Source: Streptomyces sp. AC558_RSS880
GTDB lineage: Bacteria; Actinomycetota; Actinomycetes; Streptomycetales; Streptomycetaceae
Assembly (NCBI RefSeq): GCF_019049255.1
Contig: NZ_JAGMUJ010000013.1
Coordinates: 17,432 to 81,431 of the forward strand
Length of the DNA: 64,000 nt
Direction: 5' to 3'
Below, piece by piece: positions 16,840-24,881 of this stretch (position 1 is its first letter; each line of letters opens with the position of its first letter). The notes below the pieces were generated by a model that did not search any database, was not told the origin of the DNA, and was given only the letters and a program-made list of their open reading frames with translations. A program made the position numbers and the translations under genes.

Positions 16840-18594
16840 ATGAAGATCCACAAGTACGACACCGTCATCGTCGGCGCCGGCGGCGCGGGCATGCGCGCGG
16901 CCATCGAGTCGACGAAGCGCAGCCGCACGGCCGTCCTGACGAAGCTCTACCCCACCCGCTCCCACACGGGCGCCGCGCAGGGCGGCATGGCCGCCGCGCT
17001 GGCCAACGTGGAGGAGGACAACTGGGAGTGGCACACCTTCGACACGGTCAAGGGCGGTGACTACCTGGTCGACCAGGACGCCGCCGAGATCCTGGCGAAG
17101 GAGGCCATCGACTCCGTCCTCGACCTGGAGAAGATGGGCCTGCCGTTCAACCGGACCCCGAACGGCACCATCGACCAGCGCCGCTTCGGCGGTCACAGCC
17201 GCAACCACGGCGAGGCCCCGGTCCGCCGGTCCTGCTACGCGGCCGACCGCACCGGCCACATGATCCTCCAGACGCTGTACCAGAACTGCGTCAAGGAGGG
17301 CGTGGAGTTCTTCAACGAGTTCTACGTCCTGGACCAGCTGATCACCGAGGTCGACGGCGTCAAGAAGTCCGCCGGCGTGGTCGCCTACGAGCTGGCCACC
17401 GGCGAGATCCACGTCTTCCAGGCGAAGGCCGTGATCTACGCGTCCGGCGGCACCGGCAAGTTCTTCAAGGTGACCTCGAACGCGCACACGCTGACCGGTG
17501 ACGGCCAGGCGGCCGTGTACCGGCGCGGGCTGCCGCTGGAGGACATGGAGTTCTTCCAGTTCCACCCGACCGGCATCTGGCGCATGGGCATCCTGCTGAC
17601 GGAGGGCGCCCGCGGTGAGGGCGGCATCCTCCGCAACAAGGACGGCGAGCGCTTCATGGAGAAGTACGCGCCGGTCATGAAGGACCTCGCCTCGCGTGAC
17701 GTCGTCTCGCGCTCCATCTACACGGAGATCCGCGAGGGCCGCGGCTGCGGTCCCGAGGGCGACCACGTCTACCTCGACCTCACCCACCTGCCGCCGGAGC
17801 AGCTGGACGCCAAGCTGCCCGACATCACGGAGTTCGCGCGGACCTACCTCGGCATCGAGCCCTACACGGACCCGATCCCGATCCAGCCGACCGCGCACTA
17901 CGCGATGGGCGGCATCCCGACCAACGTCGAGGGTGAGGTCCTCGCGGACAACACCACCGTCGTCCCGGGCCTGTACGCGGCCGGCGAGGTCGCCTGTGTC
18001 TCCGTGCACGGCGCCAACCGCCTGGGCACCAACTCGCTGCTGGACATCAACGTGTTCGGCAAGCGGGCCGGCATCGCGGCGGCGGAGTACTCGCAGAAGG
18101 CCGACTTCGTCGAGCTGCCGGAGAACCCGGAGTCCCTGGTCGTCGAGCAGATCGAGCGGCTGCGGTCCTCCACCGGCAACGAGCGGGTGGCCACCATCCG
18201 CCGTGAGCTGCAGGAGACCATGGACGCCAACGTCATGGTGTTCCGCACCGAGCAGACGATCAAGACGGCGGTCGAGAAGATCGCCGAGCTGCGCGAGCGC
18301 TACAAGAACGTCGCCATCCAGGACAAGGGCAAGCGGTTCAACACCGACCTCCTCGAGGCCGTCGAGCTGGGCAACCTGCTCGACCTGGCCGAGGTCATGG
18401 CCGTCTCCGCGCTGGCCCGCAAGGAGTCCCGCGGCGGTCACTACCGCGAGGACTACCCGAACCGCGACGACGTCAACTTCATGCGCCACACGATGGCGTA
18501 CCGCGAGGTCGGCGCCGACGGCACCGAGACCGTCCGTCTGGACTACAAGCCGGTCGTCCAGACCCGCTACCAGCCGATGGAGCGTAAGTACTGA
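16840..18594 (+). CDS. sdhA: Succinate dehydrogenase flavoprotein subunit SdhA
   Basis: 584 residues, the usual length. The FAD-binding Rossmann motif is [13 protein letters not shown] (residues 9-21). His42 in [10 protein letters not shown] is the expected covalent FAD attachment site. Capping-domain and active-site motifs include [41 protein letters not shown] and [11 protein letters not shown]; the C-terminal segment [16 protein letters not shown] is standard. It oxidises succinate to fumarate in the TCA cycle on the cytoplasmic face of the membrane. Its TGA overlaps the sdhB ATG by one base (TGATG), indicating coupled translation. Confidence 0.97.
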   Translation: MKIHKYDTVIVGAGGAGMRAAIESTKRSRTAVLTKLYPTRSHTGAAQGGMAAALANVEEDNWEWHTFDTVKGGDYLVDQDAAEILAKEAIDSVLDLEKMGLPFNRTPNGTIDQRRFGGHSRNHGEAPVRRSCYAADRTGHMILQTLYQNCVKEGVEFFNEFYVLDQLITEVDGVKKSAGVVAYELATGEIHVFQAKAVIYASGGTGKFFKVTSNAHTLTGDGQAAVYRRGLPLEDMEFFQFHPTGIWRMGILLTEGARGEGGILRNKDGERFMEKYAPVMKDLASRDVVSRSIYTEIREGRGCGPEGDHVYLDLTHLPPEQLDAKLPDITEFARTYLGIEPYTDPIPIQPTAHYAMGGIPTNVEGEVLADNTTVVPGLYAAGEVACVSVHGANRLGTNSLLDINVFGKRAGIAAAEYSQKADFVELPENPESLVVEQIERLRSSTGNERVATIRRELQETMDANVMVFRTEQTIKTAVEKIAELRERYKNVAIQDKGKRFNTDLLEAVELGNLLDLAEVMAVSALARKESRGGHYREDYPNRDDVNFMRHTMAYREVGADGTETVRLDYKPVVQTRYQPMERKY

Positions 18595-19373
18595 TGGCTA
18601 CCCCTGTTCTGGACAAGGCGGACGCGGCCGGTTCCCCCGGGCCCGGTTTCGCTGACTCCCCCTACATCACCGTCACGATGCGGATCCGCCGGTTCAACCC
18701 GGAGGTCGCGGCCGAGGCGGTCTGGGAAGACTTCCAGCTGGAGATCGACCCGAAGGAGCGCGTCCTCGACGCGCTGCACAAGATCAAGTGGGACCTGGAC
18801 GGCACGCTGACCTTCCGCCGTTCCTGCGCCCACGGCATCTGCGGCTCCGACGCCATGCGGATCAACGGCAAGAACCGCCTGGCGTGCAAGACGCTGATCA
18901 AGGACATCAACCCCGAGAAGCCGATCACGGTCGAGGCCATCAAGGGCCTGACGGTCCTCAAGGACCTGGTCGTGGACATGGAGCCGTTCTTCCAGGCGTA
19001 CCGGGACGTGATGCCCTTCCTGATCACGAAGGACACCAACGAGCCGACGCGCGAGCGGCTGCAGTCCGCCGAGGACCGCGAGCGCTTCGACGACACGACC
19101 AAGTGCATCCTGTGCGCCGCGTGCACGTCCTCGTGCCCGGTGTTCTGGAACGACGGGCAGTACTTCGGCCCGGCGGCCATCGTCAACGCGCACCGCTTCA
19201 TCTTCGACTCGCGTGACGAGGCCGGCGAGCAGCGCCTGGAGATCCTCAACGACCGTGACGGCGTGTGGCGCTGCCGCACGACCTTCAACTGCACGGACGC
19301 CTGCCCGCGCGGTATCGAGGTCACCAAGGCGATCGCGGAAGTGAAGCGCGCGCTGATCACGCGACGCTACTGA
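18594..19373 (+). CDS. sdhB: Succinate dehydrogenase iron-sulfur subunit SdhB
   Basis: 259 residues from an ATG overlapping the sdhA stop. The [2Fe-2S] ligands are in RRSCAHGICGSDAMRINGKNRLAC; the [4Fe-4S] and [3Fe-4S] ligands are in KCILCAACTSSCPVFW and CRTTFNCTDACPRGI. Together they form the electron path from the flavin in SdhA to the quinone site of SdhCD. An N-terminal extension of about 20 residues before the ferredoxin-like domain is common in actinobacteria. A 10-bp hairpin follows the stop, so this is the last gene of the operon. Confidence 0.97.
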   Translation: MATPVLDKADAAGSPGPGFADSPYITVTMRIRRFNPEVAAEAVWEDFQLEIDPKERVLDALHKIKWDLDGTLTFRRSCAHGICGSDAMRINGKNRLACKTLIKDINPEKPITVEAIKGLTVLKDLVVDMEPFFQAYRDVMPFLITKDTNEPTRERLQSAEDRERFDDTTKCILCAACTSSCPVFWNDGQYFGPAAIVNAHRFIFDSRDEAGEQRLEILNDRDGVWRCRTTFNCTDACPRGIEVTKAIAEVKRALITRRY

Positions 19374-19397
19374 GGTACGTCGTTCGCCACGCCCGTG

Positions 19398-19428
19398 AGG
19401 GCCCCGTTTCCGCTGGAGACGGGGCCCT
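19398..19428 (+). terminator. Terminator of the sdhCDAB operon
   Basis: Perfect 10-bp stem (19398-19407 with 19419-19428) around an 11-base loop, 24 bp after the sdhB stop and upstream of the Uma2-family gene. Confidence 0.75.
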
Positions 19429-19530
19429 CTGGCATATGCCGCACGTTCGGGTGAACGTGGTTGAGACGGACGTGAGGGCGCCCTCAGTCCTACGATGATG
19501 GTCTCGACACCAGCCCCTAGGAGGCACGCG

Positions 19531-20151
19531 ATGTCCGCAGCATCCGTCGAGCGGCCCCACGACGAGCGTCCGCTGATCGCGGAGGCGAACCGTCTCATGG
19601 ACCGCCTTCCGGGCTACCGCGTCGAGATCATCGGAGACCAGCTCCTCGTGACCCCGCCACCGGACGGCCCGCACGCCGTAGTCCTGACCGACCTCATGTT
19701 GCCGTTCGCGACCGCCGGCCTGCACGGCGTGGATTCGAAGGTGGTCCAGGGCATCGGTCTCTGGCTGCCGACCGGCACCGAAGACTACGCAATTCCTGAC
19801 CTTGCGGTGGTGGACGCGGACTTCCACGACCACCTCATCGAGAACAACTCCTACGACCCGGTCTGCTTCCGCCTCGTCCTGGAGGTCACTTCCAGCAACT
19901 GGAAGACCGATCTCAAGACCAAGGTCGCCTCCTACGCCGAGGCCAAGGTCCCTGTCTACGTCGTCGTCGACCGCAAGCACCAGCGCGTCCACGTCCTGAC
20001 CGACCCGATCGAGAACGAGTACGCCACCCACCGCTTCCACTCCCCCGGCCAGCAGGTCACCCTCCCCGACTCCATCGGCGCCAAGGTCACCCTGGACGTG
20101 GCCGAGATCCTCGAGGCCGGCCGCGCGAAGCGGACGCCCGATCAGAGCTAG
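19531..20151 (+). CDS. Uma2 family (DUF820) PD-(D/E)XK-like endonuclease
   Basis: 206 residues from ATG 19531, which has a TAGGAGG ribosome site; the open frame extends to 19495. The Uma2 pattern is clear: YRVEIIGDQLLVTPPP at the N-terminus, then IPDLAVVDADF, and the catalytic-type core VLEVTSSNWKTDLKTKVASYAEAKVPVYVVVD, which supplies the Asp, Glu-x-x and Lys positions of a PD-(D/E)XK fold. Streptomyces genomes carry many paralogues, and their physiological targets are mostly unknown. It is convergent with the DUF4132 gene, overlapping its end by 4 bp (20148-20151). Confidence 0.85.
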   Translation: MSAASVERPHDERPLIAEANRLMDRLPGYRVEIIGDQLLVTPPPDGPHAVVLTDLMLPFATAGLHGVDSKVVQGIGLWLPTGTEDYAIPDLAVVDADFHDHLIENNSYDPVCFRLVLEVTSSNWKTDLKTKVASYAEAKVPVYVVVDRKHQRVHVLTDPIENEYATHRFHSPGQQVTLPDSIGAKVTLDVAEILEAGRAKRTPDQS

Positions 20152-22610
20152 AGCTGGCTCAGGATCGTCGGGTCCGTGATGGCCGTGTCGTCGGCCAGCA
20201 GCATCGCCTTGCTGAGGATCACCGCCAGCATCCGGTCCCCCTCGTAGGGGAGGTAACCGGCCTGCGGGGCGGCCGGGTCGGACTTCTGGACGATGCACAG
20301 GTACTGGTCGTTCGGGGTCATGAGGATGTTGCCCGAGCCCAGGTGGATCTTGTAGGTGTGGCGTTCGCCCCTCACGTGCAGGAAGCGGCCCTCGACGGTG
20401 CACCGGTCGGCTATCGCCAGCCTGGGGACCAGCCGCTCCAGCAGGGCGCGCCGGGTCTGTGCGCCCTGGTTCAGCTCACCGAAGCCGTACGACGTCCAGT
20501 ACGCCCCGAAGCGGCCGCCGGGACCGCCGTCCTGCCAGGTGGGGTCGTTGCCGACGCTGGCCACGCCGACGAACAGGTCGACGTCCCGCAGCACTTCGGA
20601 GAGGACCAGGGGCGGTATGTCCTCCAGCGGAATCGGGTCGACGGGGTTCTGTCCGTCGCGCAGCCCCATCGAGTACGCGCCGCCGTAGCAGGGCGCCGAG
20701 TTCCCGGGCGCGTCGATCGGGTAGAAGCGGACCTGGTCAGTGCGCAGACGCAGGTAGGTGCCGGAATCGGTGGTGTCGACGCCGTACTCCTGGCCGTCGC
20801 CCTCGATCCAGTACTCGGCGCGCAGGCCCCAGGCGGGCAGGGCGCGGGTGGCCGGCGGTGCCGAACCGTCGACGCACAGCCGCAGTTGGTCGCGCCAGCC
20901 CCGGACGGCCGCCAGGGAGTGGAACTGGTGCTGGCGCAGGACGTGGGCCGCGAAGCGGTTGGAGTACGTGTGCGTGGTGCGCTCGGCGTCGGTGAGCAGG
21001 TACACCTCGCGGTGGGCCTGCTTGAACGGCTGGGTGACGCCGTGCCGCTCCAGCCAGTCCCGCCAGGCGACGATCTCGGCGGGTTCCCGGCCGACCGGGT
21101 GCCACAGGGCGACCTCGGTGCCCCCGGTCACGGGATCGTCGGTGAGGGTGCGCAGGGCGCCGTCCGTGTAGCCGGCGGGCGTGCCGTCGACCGTCCACAG
21201 CAGGCGACGGGCCAGGGTGCCGACCAGGGGGTGGTCGAGGTAGCGCTCGCGCCAGGCGGCGTAGGGCCAGGTGCGGCGGGCCAGGAACAGGCGGTCCAGG
21301 CGCTCGCTCTGCGCCGAGAGCATCTTGTCGACGTCCTTGACCGCGGCCTTGAGCTCCTTCACCTCCTCGGCGTGGTCCCGCTGCACGGCGGCGGGCACGC
21401 TCTTCACCGTCTTGCCGGCCGCGTTGCGCCAGGTCAGCCGGGCGCGGGTGCCGTCCACCTCCAGCACGGCGGTGGCGTCGCCGAACCGGTGCTCCGCGCG
21501 GCCGACCCCGGTCAGCCCGTACGCCGGGACGGCCAGCTCCTCGATCTCGTCGCGGCCGAGCCCGAGGGCGGTGGCCCGCTCCTGGAGGGCCGCGTCGAGG
21601 AGCTTGGCGGTGGTCTTGAACGTCACGCGGGTGGCGAGCCGGGCGAGTTCGGCGAGGGCGGCCTCGCCGTCGATCCGGGCGAGCGCGAAGACGCCGGCGC
21701 CCGCGACCTTGGGGCTGCGGGGGCCGAGGCCCGCCACCTTCTTGAGGGACGTCTCGACCAGCGCGCCCAGCGCCCGGGGGGTGTCAGGGTGTGGCTGCAG
21801 CAGGGAAAGCAGCCAGGCCAGGCCGCGCAGGGCGGTGGCGTTGCAGGGGTCGAAGGTGTTGTTGGGGTCCGGCCCGTACACGGGGCGGACCAGCGGGAGG
21901 GTGCGGGGGCGGCCCACGAGCGCGAGCCAGGACAGGACGGTCTCGCGGACCCGGTCGGCGCCGAGGGCGTCGACGAGGGCGCGGGCCCGGGTGTCCCACT
22001 CGGCGGTGGGCCTGGACGAGCCGGCGGTGGCGGCGTGGGCGAGCAGGGCCCCCCAGTCGGGTCCTGTGGCGTCGCGCAGGGCCTGCTCGGACCACTGCTC
22101 GCCGACGTTGAGGACCGGGTCGGTGAGGCTCTTCCCCAACAGGGCCAGCTCCTTGCAGGTGGCGGCGTTCAACGCCGAACGGCGGACGACGGCCACGACG
22201 GCCGGTGCGAGCGGGCGGCCCGCGGACAGCTCCGCCTCCGCCAGCACGTCGAAGCGGGAGGTGTACCAGAACGAGTGCCACCGGCCCACCTCGTCCAGGG
22301 CCTCGCGGCGCTCGGCGACCAGGGGGTCGTCGGCCGCGCCGTCGAGGAGGCGGTAACACAGGGCGAGGACGCGACCGCGCTCCTCCAGGTCGTCACCGAC
22401 CGAGTCGAAGCGGTCGGCCACGGCGCGCACCAGCTCCCGGCGCCGCTCCGCCGGGAGGTCCCGCAGTGCGTCGAGGACGGCGTCCCACTGCCCGCTCCAG
22501 CCACCGCTGCGCGAGCCGAGCGCCTTCATCGCCTCGGCGGCGGCCCGGCCCAGGTCGCCGCCGTCGATCCGGTTGCGCATCCGCGCCAGGTGCGACGTGG
22601 GCGTACGCAT
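20148..22610 (-). CDS. DUF4132 domain protein (820 aa)
   Basis: ATG 22610 overlaps the stop of the preceding small gene by one base (TGATG), fixing the start; the frame is open farther upstream but that part is shadow. The N-terminal 450 residues are an all-helical, HEAT-like region rich in Leu, Ala and Arg (for example EMKALGSRSGGWSGQWDAVLDALRDLPAERR-type repeats). The C-terminal half carries DUF4132 hallmarks: EIVAWRDWLERHGVTQPFKQAHREVYLLTDAE, SNRFAAHVLRQHQF, and a final domain around LRDVDLFVGVASVGNDPTW and YKIHLGSGNILM. DUF4132 occurs in MolR-like proteins, whose biochemical role is unclear. Tight coupling to the Gly-Gly beta-grasp protein suggests the two act together. Confidence 0.82.
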   Translation of the reverse strand: MRTPTSHLARMRNRIDGGDLGRAAAEAMKALGSRSGGWSGQWDAVLDALRDLPAERRRELVRAVADRFDSVGDDLEERGRVLALCYRLLDGAADDPLVAERREALDEVGRWHSFWYTSRFDVLAEAELSAGRPLAPAVVAVVRRSALNAATCKELALLGKSLTDPVLNVGEQWSEQALRDATGPDWGALLAHAATAGSSRPTAEWDTRARALVDALGADRVRETVLSWLALVGRPRTLPLVRPVYGPDPNNTFDPCNATALRGLAWLLSLLQPHPDTPRALGALVETSLKKVAGLGPRSPKVAGAGVFALARIDGEAALAELARLATRVTFKTTAKLLDAALQERATALGLGRDEIEELAVPAYGLTGVGRAEHRFGDATAVLEVDGTRARLTWRNAAGKTVKSVPAAVQRDHAEEVKELKAAVKDVDKMLSAQSERLDRLFLARRTWPYAAWRERYLDHPLVGTLARRLLWTVDGTPAGYTDGALRTLTDDPVTGGTEVALWHPVGREPAEIVAWRDWLERHGVTQPFKQAHREVYLLTDAERTTHTYSNRFAAHVLRQHQFHSLAAVRGWRDQLRLCVDGSAPPATRALPAWGLRAEYWIEGDGQEYGVDTTDSGTYLRLRTDQVRFYPIDAPGNSAPCYGGAYSMGLRDGQNPVDPIPLEDIPPLVLSEVLRDVDLFVGVASVGNDPTWQDGGPGGRFGAYWTSYGFGELNQGAQTRRALLERLVPRLAIADRCTVEGRFLHVRGERHTYKIHLGSGNILMTPNDQYLCIVQKSDPAAPQAGYLPYEGDRMLAVILSKAMLLADDTAITDPTILSQL

Positions 22611-23002
22611 CAGCCACCCACCAGCGGCACGAGCTTCAGGAACGTGACCTCGGTGCCCGGCGGCAGGTCGATCTCCTCGTCCGGGTCGGTGACCTGACGG
22701 TCCCCCACCAGGACCAGGAAGCCGTTGCCCGCGAAGGCCCGCAGCGCCAGCCCGGTCTGCGCCTCCGGGTCGATGCGGCGGGGCTCCTTGAGCGCGTAGC
22801 CGTTGACGACGCGCTCCGCGTCCGTCGGCCGTACGAGCCCCTGGAACACCTCCGGCGTACGGGCGTTGTACTCGGCGACCTCCTGGAAGACCCGGCGCCT
22901 GATCAGCTCGCGCACCGTCAGCCGTTCCTCGGTGATCTCCAGGCCCCGGGCCGCGCGCCGCTCCCCTGTCGTCGTCTCGTCGACGAACGTCACGATTCCC
23001 AT
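22610..23002 (-). CDS. Small beta-grasp (ubiquitin/MoaD-like) candidate ending in Gly-Gly, paired with DUF4132
   Basis: 130 residues from ATG 23002 (GTG 23032 possible). Predicted elements follow the ubiquitin-like order. A first hairpin is VTFVDETTTGERRAARGLEI (residues 4-23). A helix follows (TVRELIRRRVFQEVAEYNAR, 29-48), then an insert of about 40 residues. The final strand-turn-strand is FLVLVGDRQVTDPDEEIDL and GTEVTFLKLVPLVGG. The protein ends exactly at Gly129-Gly130, preceded by a hydrophobic strand, as in MoaD, ThiS and other activatable beta-grasp proteins. No E1-like, JAB-domain or MoaE-like gene is in the window. The one-base overlap with the DUF4132 gene implies coupled translation. 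Assignment is by pattern only; chance occurrence of Gly-Gly in a high-GC genome is the main alternative. Confidence 0.6.
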   Translation of the reverse strand: MGIVTFVDETTTGERRAARGLEITEERLTVRELIRRRVFQEVAEYNARTPEVFQGLVRPTDAERVVNGYALKEPRRIDPEAQTGLALRAFAGNGFLVLVGDRQVTDPDEEIDLPPGTEVTFLKLVPLVGG

Positions 23003-23084
23003 GGCGAGGACAGTACGGGCCACCACTGACAATCACCGTCCGGGCCCGGGGCGACGGCCGTGACGAGGCCCACCCGCAACTGAG

Positions 23085-23098
23085 TTGAACATGTTCAA
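23085..23098. promoter_or_regulatory. Palindromic operator 1 (TTGAACATGTTCAA), probable TetR site overlapping -35
   Basis: A perfect 14-bp palindrome. Its left half TTGAAC (23085-23090) also serves as a plausible -35 box, with TAGAGT at 23109-23114 as the -10 after an 18-base spacer. A near-identical second palindrome lies at 23131. The TetR gene is third in the operon that starts here, which points to autoregulation. Confidence 0.75.
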
Positions 23099-23130
23099 AA
23101 AAAGGGTCTAGAGTCTCTCCCGTCAGCGTT

Positions 23131-23144
23131 TTGAACGTGTTCAA
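23131..23144. promoter_or_regulatory. Palindromic operator 2 (TTGAACGTGTTCAA), probable TetR site in the leader
   Basis: Same palindrome as operator 1 with one central base changed, centred 46 bp downstream of it. It lies between the predicted -10 and the start codon at 23160, where a bound repressor would block early elongation. Confidence 0.75.
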
Positions 23145-23159
23145 GAAGGGCTGGGGGAC

Positions 23160-23576
23160 ATGGACCGCACGGTCATCGCCTATGTCATCTACCTCGTCGT
23201 CAGCATCGGGCTGACCGTCTGGGTGGCTCGCACGCTCAGCAGCAACGGACGGGTCTTCCTCGCCGACGTGCTGCACGGCAACGAGAAGCTCGCCGACGCC
23301 GTCAACCACCTCCTGGTGGTCGGCTTCTACCTCGTCAACCTCGGGTTCGTCGCGCTGTACCTGAGCGACGACGAGACGATCGCCGACACCCGCGGCATCT
23401 TCGAGGCCCTGTCGACCAAGCTCGGTGTGGTGCTGCTGGTGCTGGGCGTGATGCACCTGGCCAACGTGTACGTGCTCAACAAGATCCGGCGCCGCGGGGT
23501 GATGGAGCGGGAGCAGCTGCCGCCGGTCCCGCCGCAGGGCTGGGTGACCCCGTCGGCCCCGTCGGCCGGGGCGTGA
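23160..23576 (+). CDS. Small integral membrane protein, first gene of TetR-controlled operon
   Basis: 138 residues with three hydrophobic segments: AYVIYLVVSIGLTVWVA (residues 7-23), HLLVVGFYLVNLGFVALYL (50-68) and LGVVLLVLGVMHLANVYVL (90-108). A basic turn (NKIRRRGVMERE) and a Pro-rich tail follow. No enzymatic motif is visible and function is unknown. It is preceded by a promoter flanked by two TTGAAC-type palindromes. Its stop overlaps the GTG of the DUF393 gene by 4 bases (GTGA), so the two are translationally coupled. Confidence 0.8.
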   Translation: MDRTVIAYVIYLVVSIGLTVWVARTLSSNGRVFLADVLHGNEKLADAVNHLLVVGFYLVNLGFVALYLSDDETIADTRGIFEALSTKLGVVLLVLGVMHLANVYVLNKIRRRGVMEREQLPPVPPQGWVTPSAPSAGA

Positions 23577-24076
23577 GCGGCGTGACGGCCACACGCGAGG
23601 ACCGGGGCGCCGCGCGCGTCCCGGTCCGCCGGCTCACCGTGCTGTACGACGCCGAGTGCTCCCTGTGCGCCTTCGTACGGGACTGGCTGGTGCGCCAGCC
23701 GCAGCTGGTACCCCTGGAGCTGGTCCCGGCGGCGTCGCAGGCGGCGCGGGCCCGGTTCCCCGGCCTCGACCACGGGGCCACCCTGGAGGAGATCACCGTC
23801 GTGGGTGACGGCGGGCAGGTGTACCGGGGGGCCGGCGCCTGGGTCGTCACCCTGTGGGCGCTGCGCGAGTACCGGCGGCTGGCCCACCGGCTGAGCACCC
23901 CGTCCGGCGCCCTGCTCGCCAAGGGCGCGGTGCTGGCCGCCGCCAAGTGGCGCGGGGCGGTGTCCGGGTGGGGCGGAGGCGTGTACCGCCGGGGTGACGG
24001 GTGGACGTACGATCCGCACGGCGGCTGGAGCTACACCCCGCCGGACTGCGTGGCAGGCACCTGCACCGCCCCGTAG
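23573..24076 (+). CDS. DUF393 / DCC-family thiol-disulfide oxidoreductase-like protein
   Basis: 167 residues from GTG 23573. The family signature YDAECSLCAFVRDWL contains the CxxC pair in a thioredoxin-like context (residues about 25-40); the downstream part VYRGAGAWVVTLWALREYRRLAHRLS is also typical of DCC-like proteins. The C-terminus is unusual, with a Gly/Tyr/Trp-rich YRRGDGWTYDPHGGWSYTPPDCVAGTCTAP tail bearing two extra Cys. It is the second gene in the operon, coupled to the upstream membrane protein, and is followed after 31 bp by the TetR gene. A role in redox handling with the membrane partner is plausible but unproven. Confidence 0.8.
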   Translation: MSGVTATREDRGAARVPVRRLTVLYDAECSLCAFVRDWLVRQPQLVPLELVPAASQAARARFPGLDHGATLEEITVVGDGGQVYRGAGAWVVTLWALREYRRLAHRLSTPSGALLAKGAVLAAAKWRGAVSGWGGGVYRRGDGWTYDPHGGWSYTPPDCVAGTCTAP

Positions 24077-24107
24077 GACGGGCCCTTCCTGGCGTTAGGC
24101 TCCTTCC

Positions 24108-24881
24108 GTGTCCGCGAAGAACGACGGCCCCGGCGACGGCGCCACCCTCAGCAAGTCCGAGCAGACCCGCGCCCTGATCCTCGAGACCGCCATGCGGCTC
24201 TTCCAGGAGCGCGGGTACGACAAGACGACCATGCGGGCCATCGCCAAGGAGGCGGGGGTCTCCGTCGGCAACGCGTACTACTACTTCGAGGGCAAGGAGC
24301 ACCTGATCCAGGGCTTCTACGACCGGATCGCCGCCGAGCACCAGGCGGCCGTCCGGGAGGTCCTGCGCCGGGAGACCGACCTGGAGGCCCGGCTCGCGGG
24401 CGTGCTGAAGGCGTGGCTGGACATCGCCACGCCGTACCACGAGTTCGCGGTGCAGTTCTTCAAGAACGCCGCCGACCCGGACAGTCCGCTCAGCCCCTTC
24501 TCCCCCGAGTCCGAGCACGCGCGCGTGGAGGCGATCAGCGTCCACCGCGCGGTGCTCGCCGGGACGAGGACGAAGGTGCCCGAGGAACTGCGGGACGTCC
24601 TGCCCGAGTTGATGTGGCTGTCCCAGATGGGGCTCGTCCTGTACTGGATCTTCGACCGCACCGAGGGCCGCGAGCGCAGCTACCGGCTCGCCGAGCGCGG
24701 CGCCCGGCTCACCGCGCGGGGCATCGCCCTGGCCCGTTTCCGGGTGCTGCGGCCGCTGGTGCGCGAGGTGCACGAACTGTTCACGGAGTTCCTGCCCGGG
24801 ATGACGAAGGCGCTCCCCGACCCGGCGAAGAAGGGGAACGGGGCGCCCGCCGGCGACGGGCGCCCCGGCACCGTCAGTTGA
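24108..24881 (+). CDS. TetR family transcriptional regulator
   Basis: 257 residues from GTG 24108. The N-terminal HTH is canonical: KSEQTRALILETAMRLFQERGYDKTTMRAIAKEAGVSVGNAYYYFEGKEHLIQGFYDR. The C-terminal ligand domain is helical and ends with a Lys/Gly-rich tail. It is the last gene of the operon beginning at 23160 and is the natural candidate to bind the two TTGAAC palindromes at that promoter. Its 3' end overlaps the convergent MMPL gene by 8 bp, so transcription into each other is likely. The inducer is unknown; the MMPL exporter next door might be a co-regulated pump, but no matching palindrome was seen at its promoter. Confidence 0.92.
   Translation: MSAKNDGPGDGATLSKSEQTRALILETAMRLFQERGYDKTTMRAIAKEAGVSVGNAYYYFEGKEHLIQGFYDRIAAEHQAAVREVLRRETDLEARLAGVLKAWLDIATPYHEFAVQFFKNAADPDSPLSPFSPESEHARVEAISVHRAVLAGTRTKVPEELRDVLPELMWLSQMGLVLYWIFDRTEGRERSYRLAERGARLTARGIALARFRVLRPLVREVHELFTEFLPGMTKALPDPAKKGNGAPAGDGRPGTVS

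Noticed and set aside
16795..18489. 564-residue frame antisense to sdhA
   Set aside because: sdhA is unambiguous; the antisense frame is Val/Leu/Gly-rich shadow.
19531..20151. Uma2-family gene as part of a defence system
   Set aside because: The family is very common as isolated genes in Streptomyces and the neighbours give no defence signature beyond the unrelated DUF4132 pair.
20343..22697. 784-residue frame antisense to the DUF4132 gene
   Set aside because: Gly/Val/Ala/Gln-rich shadow with no recognisable motif; the minus-strand gene has conserved domains and a coupled start.
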